This document shows positions 7,435 to 13,004 of a DNA stretch of 14,420 nt, one piece after another (position 1 is the stretch's first letter; each line of letters starts with the position of its first letter). Origin of the DNA: an uncultured Thermomicrobiales bacterium. GTDB taxonomy: Bacteria > Chloroflexota > Chloroflexia > Thermomicrobiales > UBA6265. Location: NCBI GenBank assembly GCA_902806395.1, contig CADCWH010000227.1, forward strand, positions 1 through 14,420, written 5' to 3'. Under the pieces are notes generated by a model that was given only the letters and a program-made list of their open reading frames with translations, searched no databases and was not told the DNA's origin. The translations under genes were made by a program, and so were the position numbers.

Positions 7435-7892
7435 CGCCCGGACTCCAGTCCGGTCGCTGCCGGGACGCGGTCCTGCCCGGAGGCGTGCGGGGCCAGGTCA
7501 CGGCGGGGGGTCAGAGCGTTCACGGTCTCGACCGTCTCCTCACCCACGACCGTGGCACCGTGGGCGACCCCACCGGGGATTACCGCGACCTCTCCCGGGC
7601 CCATCTCGACCCGGTCCAACCCGCCGTCCCGGCCCGCGATCTCGAAGGCGATCCGTCCCCGCAGGACGACCGTGACTTGCTCTTGGGGGTGGGCGTGGCT
7701 GGCGAAGGTGGACCCGGGTGAATAGACATAGCGGATCATGGTATGCCGTCCCCCGTGGATCACCTGCCGCCGGACGCCAGGGCCGGCGTCTTCGGCCGGC
7801 ACGTCGGACCAGGTGATCACCACCGGGGCTGGACCATCCTCACTAGGCGTCTCCACGACCGTCCCCGTCTCCTCGGACACATCACTTGGCAC
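7431..7892 (-). CDS. Single-domain cupin protein
   Basis: A small beta-barrel cupin of 153 residues. Motif 1, G60-x5-H66-x-H68-x3-Q72-x6-G79 (GSTFASHAHPQEQ), has Gln where many cupins have Glu. Motif 2, G100-x5-P-G-G-x2-H111, completes a His-His-Gln-His metal site like that of several small bacterial cupins. It may bind a metal and act on, or sense, a small sugar or acid; the substrate is unknown. The open frame extends upstream into the neighbouring membrane-protein gene, but that part is a Pro/Gly/Arg-rich shadow, so the start is placed at GTG 7892. GTG 7880 is equally possible, and no strong ribosome binding site separates them. It ends in the GTGA overlap with the dehydrogenase, suggesting that the two act in one pathway. 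Confidence 0.85.
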   Translation of the reverse strand: MPSDVSEETGTVVETPSEDGPAPVVITWSDVPAEDAGPGVRRQVIHGGRHTMIRYVYSPGSTFASHAHPQEQVTVVLRGRIAFEIAGRDGGLDRVEMGPGEVAVIPGGVAHGATVVGEETVETVNALTPRRDLAPHASGQDRVPAATGLESGR

Positions 7893-7948
7893 ATGCGCCG
7901 GGGTCCCACCGATTGGTATTCCCGGTCGCCCCGGACCCGCCTGTCCGG

Positions 7949-8221
7949 TCAAAAGATGACCCAGCCCGCGAGCAGCGCGAAGGCCAAAATCGCCAGCACC
8001 GGACTGGCCGCCCCTAGCCCCCAGATCACGAAGAGGACCGCCGCAACCAACAGGATCGCCCCCAGCGACAGTAAGTAGACCCGCTGGACGGGGTTGAGCA
8101 GGGCATCGTGGGGGCGAAAATCCAGCGGGTGGCCGGGGGTGCGCAGGTCGGAGCCGGCCAGCACCTGGCGGGCCTGTCGGATCCGGGCCGCTCGTTCGTC
8201 CTCCGTCGGTTGGCTGCTCAC
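7949..8221 (-). CDS. Small two-helix membrane protein
   Basis: A 90-residue protein from GTG 8221, chosen because GGAGG (8228-8232) lies six bases upstream; a longer frame from 8302 has no such site. The N-terminal half is soluble and charged (TEDERAARIRQARQVL). Two hydrophobic segments follow: ~48-69 (VYLLSLGAILLVAAVLFVIW) and 73-90 (PVLAILAFALLAGWVIF), the second reaching the C-terminus. No known family was recognised. It starts a minus-strand series with the cupin (56-base gap) and the dehydrogenase, so it may share their promoter. Confidence 0.75.
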   Translation of the reverse strand: MSSQPTEDERAARIRQARQVLAGSDLRTPGHPLDFRPHDALLNPVQRVYLLSLGAILLVAAVLFVIWGLGAASPVLAILAFALLAGWVIF

Positions 8222-8636
8222 GCGGCACCTCCACGGCTGGGATGGGGCGGGCTGGGCATCGGCGCGGCGCCGGCCGCGACCGGCGGGAATGTCAGACGAC
8301 ACGACTCAGCCAACCTATGATAGCGGATTCCGGTCCCCACCCTGGGTCGCCCATTGCCTGGGAGAGGCCCCCTAGTGGACACGGGACCCCACCGGCCGGG
8401 GGCACGCCGAGTCGCCCACCCCGTCATCCCACAATCCCGAGGCGGGTCATGACCGGCCCCGGGATCAGGGGAGCAACCCCATGCCCGCCCTGCGACGGGA
8501 GCGGGCACCGTCTCCCGGACGCCACGCCTGGTCCATCTGCCCCGACATCACCGGGGACCGACGCATCCGTTTCCCGACAGTCGGGACCGTCACTCGACGG
8601 GGACCACCATCCGGGACGCCGCTATCGTCGCTCGGC
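8222..8636. other. Intergenic region with no supported gene
   Basis: These 415 bases separate the two mini membrane-protein genes. Only the ribosome binding site at 8228-8232 and a 6-bp hairpin (TCCCGA/TCGGGA at 8572-8586) stand out. A TATCAT box at 8317-8322 (minus) could be a -10 element for the downstream gene, but no -35 match is seen. Several ORFs here are Arg/Pro/Gly-rich frames without protein-like character. Confidence 0.45.
8228..8232 (-). promoter_or_regulatory. Ribosome binding site deciding the start at 8221
   Basis: GGAGG on the minus strand, six bases upstream of GTG 8221. It is a consensus site that fixes the start of the two-helix membrane protein 27 codons inside the longest frame. 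Confidence 0.75.
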
Positions 8637-8849
8637 TCAGGGAGCGTCCTCGCCACGTATTCCGGCCGGACCATCGTCGAGCCCGGCGACCGCCCGCCAC
8701 AAGTAGACGACGACCACCTTGACACCCCCGGCAATCACCAGCATCAACCCGCCGAGGATCACCACCGGTTCACCGGCGACGATCCCCGCCAGCGTGGCCA
8801 CGATGCCGGCGACGACGAGCAGGTAGGAGACCATCCGGAGTCGTCGCAT
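8637..8849 (-). CDS. Mini membrane protein with two hydrophobic helices
   Basis: A 70-residue protein from ATG 8849, with GAGGGA a few bases upstream. Helices are predicted at ~7-25 (VSYLLVVAGIVATLAGIVA) and ~29-51 (VVILGGLMLVIAGGVKVVVV). A short polar tail (AGLDDGPAGIRGEDAP) follows. No family was recognised. It is the last member of a minus-strand series with the small ORF at 8891-9058 (41-base gap) and the redoxin at 9157-9666. Confidence 0.72.
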   Translation of the reverse strand: MRRLRMVSYLLVVAGIVATLAGIVAGEPVVILGGLMLVIAGGVKVVVVYLWRAVAGLDDGPAGIRGEDAP

Positions 8850-8890
8850 GGGGTCCCTCAGGGGCGGAGGTGGGGGTCGGGGGGTAGGAG

Positions 8891-9058
8891 TTAGATGCGG
8901 GGATCGATCAGGTCGCGACGAGGGGCAGCGGGGGCTGGCGGGGCGTCCAAGATGTCGAGGTCATCTCCTGGGACCCATGACTGGATCTCGTCGGGGCCAT
9001 TCGGGACGCGACCCAGAGGATCCGTGTCCCGCCCCGGGTGGACCGACCCGTCGGGCAC
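8891..9058 (-). CDS. 55-residue acidic, proline-rich small protein
   Basis: A minus frame from GTG 9058 to TAA 8891, short enough to be missed by common length cut-offs. It starts MPDGSVHPGRDTDPLGRVPN and continues with an acidic stretch (DEIQSWVPGDDLDILDAP) and a C-terminal PRRDLIDPRI. About three quarters of codons end in G or C, similar to neighbours, and the composition is less Arg-rich than the shadow frames here. AGAGGA lies about ten bases upstream of the GTG. It fits neatly between the redoxin gene (98-base gap) and the mini membrane protein (41-base gap) in the same direction. No domain recognised; probably cytoplasmic. The call rests on composition and position only. Confidence 0.5.
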   Translation of the reverse strand: MPDGSVHPGRDTDPLGRVPNGPDEIQSWVPGDDLDILDAPPAPAAPRRDLIDPRI

Positions 9059-9156
9059 CGATGTGTCTTCCTCTCATCACGTCCCGGGGAACCCGGGCCA
9101 GGTATTGGGAGTATTGGTGAGGGGCCAGGCCACGCCTAGCCGAGGTGCTTGCTGGG

Positions 9157-9666
9157 TCAGCCAGGGACGAACCGGGGCGTGCCCCCAGCGGCGTCTTCCT
9201 CGGTGTAGACAGGCTCCGGCTCGGCCCCCACCGCCTCGGCGACCTTGGCGGCCAACTCGTTGACCGGGTCGGCGAAGAATCCCATCGTGGTCGCCGTCAC
9301 CGTGCCGTCCGGGTCGATCAGGTATACCGTCGGCGTCGCGGTGATGTCGAAGGCCCGCGAGACGGGATAACCCTCCGGGTCGAGCAGCATCGGAAACGTC
9401 ACCCCCGCGCGGCGGGCGAACGATCGGGTGATGTTCTCGGAATCCTGCGACAGCCCGAGGGCTTGGAGCCCGCGGGGGCCATATCGTTCGTGCAGCCGCT
9501 GCAGGAAGGGGAACATCGTCTTGCTGGCAGCACACGAACTCTTGTATATGCCCAGCAGCACCGGGCCCTCGGCAAGTGCCCCGGCCAGGGTCTGCTCGCC
9601 CCCTCCGGCCGCGGTCAGGGCCATATCGATCACCGGCACGGTGCCGCCCACGTCCAGGGCCGCCAT
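9157..9666 (-). CDS. Redoxin/thioredoxin-fold protein with a single active-site cysteine
   Basis: A 169-residue protein from ATG 9666; GGAGAGGAG (9675-9683) lies eight bases upstream, so the longer frame from 9861 is rejected. It has the AhpC/TSA-TlpA-like layout: a loop 'VGGTVPVIDM', a strand VLLGIYK leading into the active site, a helix FPFLQRLHERYG, a strand LQALGLSQDS, and ATPTVYLIDPDG with the cis-Pro at 112. The active site is Ser-Cys45-Ala-Ala-Ser48, so the second cysteine of CxxC is replaced by Ser. It is therefore unlikely to be a simple dithiol oxidoreductase; peroxiredoxin-like, mixed-disulfide or binding roles are possible. No signal peptide. It heads the minus-strand series with the small ORF at 8891-9058 and the mini membrane protein. 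Confidence 0.88.
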   Translation of the reverse strand: MAALDVGGTVPVIDMALTAAGGGEQTLAGALAEGPVLLGIYKSSCAASKTMFPFLQRLHERYGPRGLQALGLSQDSENITRSFARRAGVTFPMLLDPEGYPVSRAFDITATPTVYLIDPDGTVTATTMGFFADPVNELAAKVAEAVGAEPEPVYTEEDAAGGTPRFVPG

Positions 9667-9674
9667 CGGTCTCG

Positions 9675-9683
9675 CTCCTCTCC
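9675..9683 (-). promoter_or_regulatory. Ribosome binding site deciding the redoxin start
   Basis: GGAGAGGAG on the minus strand, eight bases upstream of ATG 9666. It lies between the large hairpin at 9696-9740 and the start codon. Confidence 0.75.
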
Positions 9684-9695
9684 GAACGTCCACAC

Positions 9696-9740
9696 GGCTC
9701 AGGATCGGTCCGCCGCGCGACGGCGGACCGATCCCGAGCC
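9696..9740. promoter_or_regulatory. Large near-perfect hairpin in the divergent region before the redoxin gene
   Basis: GGATCGGTCCGCCG (9702-9715) pairs perfectly with CGGCGGACCGATCC (9721-9734) around the loop CGCGA. After one A/C mismatch, GGCTC (9696-9700) pairs with GAGCC (9736-9740), so the stem has 19 paired bases. It ends about 12 bases before the redoxin ribosome binding site and lies between divergent genes. No T-run follows in either direction. It may be a leader structure, an operator or a small mobile-element remnant. Confidence 0.7.
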
Positions 9741-9934
9741 ACCTCGTGCCGCGAAGCGTAGATGATCGTCCCCCGTTTGCGTAGGGTATCGTGCCCGACG
9801 ACGACACCGCTTCGGACCGAACGACCCCACGGACCTGGGGGACGAGGGTCGCACGCGACATGCCGGGCGGTCATGGGGGACGGCCGCCGCTCCTCGCCCG
9901 GATCCCCTCGCCAGCGGCATCTCGTCGAGCAGGC

Positions 9935-9941
9935 GGGGGAG
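9935..9941 (+). promoter_or_regulatory. Ribosome binding site deciding the APH-fold gene start
   Basis: GGGGGAG lies five bases before ATG 9947. The longer frame beginning at GTG 9791 has an Arg/Pro/Gly-rich extension with no family similarity. Confidence 0.65.
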
Positions 9942-9946
9942 ACGGC

Positions 9947-10834
9947 ATGGACGACATGACCGCGCGGTCAGAGACGGTCGGCGCCGACCGGTTCGAGCGA
10001 GCGATTGCCGCTTGGGGACGCGACGCCCGATTGGGCGACTCACTCGGCGGCGGGTCCCGCAACGACGTCTGCGAGGTCTGGGTCGGCTCCGTCCGCCACG
10101 TCGCCCGCTGGAGCCCCCGGTCCGCCCCGGCCCTCGCCTGGGAAACCGACCTCCTCCTCGATCTGGCCCGCGCCGGGCTCCACGTCCCCCGCCCGGTCTC
10201 GACCCCGGACGGTCGGACCCAGGTTGATGGCGTCACCGTCGTCACCTGGCTCGACGGTGATCCTCCCGAATCGCGCGCCGACTGGCGCGCCGTCGGCACG
10301 ACCCTGGCCCACCTCCATACCCTGACCCGGGAACGCGGCCAGCGCCCTGGCTTCGTCGCCGTCACCGACCTCCGGACCACCACGCTAGGCGGCGACATCG
10401 ACCTCGACGGGATGCCCGCGGACGCCGTGGCGACCTGCCGCGCGGCCTGGGCCGCGTTGCCGCCCGACCCGCCCGCCGTCGTCCACGGTGACCCCGGTGC
10501 GGCCAACGTCCGCCTCTGGCGGGGCCAGGTTGGACTGATCGACTGGGACGAGGCCCGGGTCGACCTCCCGCTCTTCGACCTCGTGTCCTTGCCGCTGCCC
10601 CGGGTCGACATCGCTCGCCTCACCGGACAGCCACTGTCGGGCCCCGGTCTCGCCGCCGCCCGCCGGGCCGCCCTGGCTTGGGAAGTCGCCAACGGCTGGA
10701 CCGTCGAGCCCGCCTACGCGCGCCGCTGCCTAGACCGCCTTTTGACTGACGAGACCATGTCACCCGCGGCTCCCAGATCACCATCGGCCCCGGCATTACG
10801 TCCCTCCGGCGACCCTCAGCCGGAGGACGGGTGA
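9947..10834 (+). CDS. APH-family phosphotransferase (aminoglycoside/homoserine kinase-like fold)
   Basis: A 295-residue protein, the only plus-strand gene in the window. The kinase-like fold is marked by LGGGSRNDVCEVWVG (33-47, nucleotide loop), VARW (52-55, where the usual Lys is Arg), the catalytic loop VVHGDPGAANVRL (178-190; Asp182, Asn187) and the metal loop GLIDWDEA (196-203; Asp199). The family (PF01636 type) phosphorylates small molecules such as aminoglycosides, choline, homoserine or sugars; no substrate can be assigned. The last ~25 residues (SPAAPRSPSAPALRPSG) look disordered. The chosen ATG follows GGGGGAG; ATG 9956 is an alternative. It is divergent from the redoxin and convergent with the decarboxylase, so it is probably transcribed alone. 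There is no sign that it is a resistance gene. Confidence 0.85.
   Translation: MDDMTARSETVGADRFERAIAAWGRDARLGDSLGGGSRNDVCEVWVGSVRHVARWSPRSAPALAWETDLLLDLARAGLHVPRPVSTPDGRTQVDGVTVVTWLDGDPPESRADWRAVGTTLAHLHTLTRERGQRPGFVAVTDLRTTTLGGDIDLDGMPADAVATCRAAWAALPPDPPAVVHGDPGAANVRLWRGQVGLIDWDEARVDLPLFDLVSLPLPRVDIARLTGQPLSGPGLAAARRAALAWEVANGWTVEPAYARRCLDRLLTDETMSPAAPRSPSAPALRPSGDPQPEDG
10803..10826 (+). terminator. Hairpin at the 3' end of the APH-fold gene
   Basis: CCTCCGGC (10803-10810) and GCCGGAGG (10819-10826) are a perfect 8-bp stem with an 8-base loop, inside the last codons before the TGA at 10832-10834. No T-run follows. Confidence 0.35.
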
Positions 10835-10891
10835 ATCCCGTGCCGGGAGCCACCGTGGGGAGAGGGGAGGACCGACGAGCCGCCAACGTTT

Positions 10892-10910
10892 CCCCGGCGA
10901 CGTGCCGGGG
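10892..10910. terminator. Hairpin between convergent genes
   Basis: CCCCGGC (10892-10898) and GCCGGGG (10904-10910) pair perfectly around GACGT in the 142-base gap between the convergent APH-fold and decarboxylase genes. The position suits a bidirectional terminator, but there is no T-run on either strand. Confidence 0.4.
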
Positions 10911-10976
10911 CCGGTCGGGTGCCTGCCGAGTCCGTGGCCCGGCCGTCGCACCCGCGCCCGACCGTAGCGAATCGAC

Positions 10977-12485
10977 TCATCCGAGACCGGTCGACTCCCG
11001 GGCCGCCACATCGAGGATCGCCGCCTGGAGAATCGCCACGTCGGCTGGACCCGTCGCCCAGTTGTCGAACGCGGCCCGGATCGCCGCCTTGCCTTCCCAG
11101 ACGGTCCCGCTGACGAACGCCCGGCCGTCGGCTTGGAGCCCGGCCACGACCCTCCTGTTCACCTCGTCGGTTTCCGTGTCGTCCATCCCAGCCGGGGCCA
11201 CCCGGAAGCAGACGATGATCGTCGGCGCCGGGGCCAGCAATTCCAGGCCGGGCGTCGCCCCCACCCAGGCCGCGAACGCCGCCGCGTTGTCCAGGCAGCG
11301 CTCGACCATCGCCCTGTACCCCGCCCGCCCCGCCGACCGCAGGGCGCACCAGACCGGTAGAGCGCGCATCCGGCGCGACATTTCCGGCCCCAAGGCACTC
11401 GGCGCCGGGCCGTCACCGGCGGCCGGGGCCAGGTAGGAAGCTCCGGCGGCGAAGGCGGTCCGGGCGGTCGCGCCGTCCCGCAGCAGGGCCACCCCGCAGT
11501 CGTAGGGGACGTTCAGCCACTTGTGGCCATCGGTCGCCACCGAGTCGGCCCGTTCGACCCCGATCACCAGCTCTGCCGTCCGGGGCGACAGGGCGGCGAA
11601 CAGGCCGAAGGCCGCATCGACATGCAGCCAGGCTCCCGGCGCGTGAGTGTCCCGGGCATCGGCGATCGCCGCCAGGTCGTCCGAAGCGCCGGTGTTGACC
11701 TCTCCCAGCCCGGCGACCACGATCGCCGGGCCGTCGAGACCTGCCAGAGCCTCTCGCACGCCGGCCGGGTCCAGCGCCCCGCCGACGGCCGGGATCTCGA
11801 TCGTCGCCGTGCGGCCCAGACCCAGTGTCGCCAGCGCCTTGCGGATGCTCGCGTGGGTCAGCGAGCTGACGACGACCGGGATGCGCGGGTTCCCCGACAG
11901 CCCGTCGGCGGCCGGGTCGAAGCCCATCCGCTCCCCGACCCATTGCCGCGCCGCCGCCAAGCCGACCAGGTTGGCCATCGTCGCCCCGGTCGTCAGAGTG
12001 CCGTCCCACCCCGGCGGCAGGCCGAACAGGTCGAGCAACCACCGGATCACCACCGTCTCGGTCTGCGCCCCGGCCGGGCTGGAGACCCAGGCGACCAGGT
12101 TCTGGTCCAGGGCCGAGGCCAGCCAGTCCCCCGCCAGCGCGGCCGGCAGGCTACCGCCATTCACGAAACCGAAGAAGCGCGGCCCCGGTGAGGCGACGAT
12201 TCCCGGCCCCGCCCGCTCGAACCACTCCCGCACCGCCGCCGCCGCGTCCGTCCCCGTCTCCGGCAACGGCTGGTCCAGGGCCGCCGCCATCTCGGTCACG
12301 GTCGCTGCCCGGCTCACCGGCCGGTCTCGCAGGCCATCCAGATACGTCCCGGCGATCTCCCGCGCCGCGTCCAGCGCCGGGCCAAGCGCCGCGAACGGGT
12401 CGGCCCCCGCCATCGCGTCGGACGACGACCGGACCTCGGCCACGGGTGTACCCACCATGTCGGCGCGGGGGAGGGGAGGGGACAT
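10977..12485 (-). CDS. Group II pyridoxal-phosphate-dependent decarboxylase (aromatic amino acid/glutamate type)
   Basis: A 502-residue enzyme of the PLP-dependent decarboxylase family (PF00282 type). From ATG 12485 (GAGGAAGG at 12490-12497) the landmarks are: GPRFFGFVNGG (101-111), DWLASALDQN (120-129), TTGATMANLVGL (165-176, phosphate loop), LTHASIRKA (209-217; His211 stacks on the cofactor), HVDAAFG (288-294; Asp290), and DGHKWLNVPYDCG (319-331; Lys322 forms the PLP aldimine). The C-terminal FVSGTVWEGKAAIRAAFDNW is also typical. It removes the carboxyl group from an L-amino acid, giving an amine; related soil and thermophile proteins act on aromatic amino acids, Glu or Asp. The substrate cannot be fixed here. 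All expected residues are present. A 9-bp inverted repeat lies upstream. No partner gene is adjacent. Confidence 0.93.
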   Translation of the reverse strand: MSPPLPRADMVGTPVAEVRSSSDAMAGADPFAALGPALDAAREIAGTYLDGLRDRPVSRAATVTEMAAALDQPLPETGTDAAAAVREWFERAGPGIVASPGPRFFGFVNGGSLPAALAGDWLASALDQNLVAWVSSPAGAQTETVVIRWLLDLFGLPPGWDGTLTTGATMANLVGLAAARQWVGERMGFDPAADGLSGNPRIPVVVSSLTHASIRKALATLGLGRTATIEIPAVGGALDPAGVREALAGLDGPAIVVAGLGEVNTGASDDLAAIADARDTHAPGAWLHVDAAFGLFAALSPRTAELVIGVERADSVATDGHKWLNVPYDCGVALLRDGATARTAFAAGASYLAPAAGDGPAPSALGPEMSRRMRALPVWCALRSAGRAGYRAMVERCLDNAAAFAAWVGATPGLELLAPAPTIIVCFRVAPAGMDDTETDEVNRRVVAGLQADGRAFVSGTVWEGKAAIRAAFDNWATGPADVAILQAAILDVAARESTGLG

Positions 12486-12520
12486 CAAGCCTTCCTCTCG
12501 GTAATCTACGGGGATGGACG

Positions 12521-12561
12521 CGTGCGATGGGACATCAGCCAACTCCCGTCATCATCGCACG
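12521..12561 (-). promoter_or_regulatory. Inverted repeat upstream of the decarboxylase, possible operator
   Basis: CGTGCGATG (12521-12529) and CATCGCACG (12553-12561) are perfect inverted copies with a 23-base spacer. The repeat lies 36-76 bases upstream of ATG 12485, where an operator or 5' leader stem would be expected. The function is inferred from position only. Confidence 0.4.
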
Positions 12562-12749
12562 GTCGGGGCGACCATCGGACCAGCTCACGGACGGGGCAGG
12601 CGACGACGCAACCCCGATGCGGCCGGCTACTCATCGAGAGCGGCACGTTGCACGGGCGCTAGCTCGCAGACCCAGCGACCCTCGGACTGATCGGTAGCCC
12701 GGTCTCCCGAACGGTCCCTCGCCAGCAGCATGGTCAGACGCTCGGATCG

Positions 12750-12770
12750 CTCGAGACGTCGCGTCTCGAG
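12750..12770. repeat. Perfect 21-base palindromic hairpin
   Basis: CTCGAGACG (12750-12758) and CGTCTCGAG (12762-12770) pair perfectly across TCG. It lies 265 bases upstream of the decarboxylase and 235 bases past the peptidase stop, with no gene near it. It could be a protein-binding site or a remnant of a mobile element end. Confidence 0.55.
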
Positions 12771-12920
12771 GGGCGCACTGCTCGCTGCGTCCCCGCATCT
12801 CTCTGCTTATCCATCCGGGACATCGTCTACGGGTTTGACGGACCTGACGCGGCGCTTCGTTCCGTCGGGCGGATCGGCGCCGGGCACCAATGCGTTCGCC
12901 CTGACGCTGGAGACAAGCAA

Positions 12921-12953
12921 GATCACGGGCGATCACGGGCGATCACGGGCGAT
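12921..12953. repeat. Tandem repeat, 10-bp unit, 3.3 copies
   Basis: GATCACGGGC is repeated three times exactly (12921-12950) and a fourth copy starts (GAT). It runs directly into the left arm of the hairpin at 12950-12990, downstream of the peptidase gene on its strand. Confidence 0.85.
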
Positions 12954-12990
12954 GCCCTCTCCGACCCGATGGAAGTCGGAGAGGGCATCG
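12950..12990 (-). terminator. 16-bp perfect hairpin after the M28 peptidase gene, likely terminator
   Basis: CGATGCCCTCTCCGAC (12950-12965) and GTCGGAGAGGGCATCG (12975-12990) pair without mismatch around a 9-base loop. It begins 14 bases past the TAG at 13005-13007. It is the strongest simple 3'-end structure in the window. No T-run follows on the minus strand, where the tandem repeat begins instead. Confidence 0.6.
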
Positions 12991-13004
12991 ACGGCGCCGC
13001 GTGT

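Larger units (their letters stand above)
12486..13004. other. Repeat-rich intergenic region
   Basis: These 519 bases between the decarboxylase start and the peptidase stop hold an inverted repeat (12521-12561), a 21-base palindrome (12750-12770), a 10-bp tandem repeat (12921-12953) and a 16-bp hairpin (12950-12990). Two ORFs of about 100 codons, one per strand, are Arg/Ser-rich and have no protein-like features, so no gene is called. The stretch has lower coding signal than anywhere else in the window. Confidence 0.55.

Noticed and set aside
6509..7501. 330-codon minus ORF overlapping the dehydrogenase
   Set aside because: It is an out-of-frame Arg/Gly/Pro-rich reading of the SDR gene, which has all family motifs in its own frame.
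7893..8234. N-terminal extension of the cupin frame
   Set aside because: It is Pro/Gly/Arg-rich and out of frame with the membrane protein encoded by the same DNA; cupin similarity begins only after about 7840.
8465..8640. Possible small basic ORF after the mini membrane protein
   Set aside because: It is only the tail of a frame that shadows the membrane-protein gene; no ribosome binding site and Arg-rich.
11413..12504. Long ORFs on both strands inside the decarboxylase gene
   Set aside because: They are shadows of a full-length enzyme with complete catalytic motifs.
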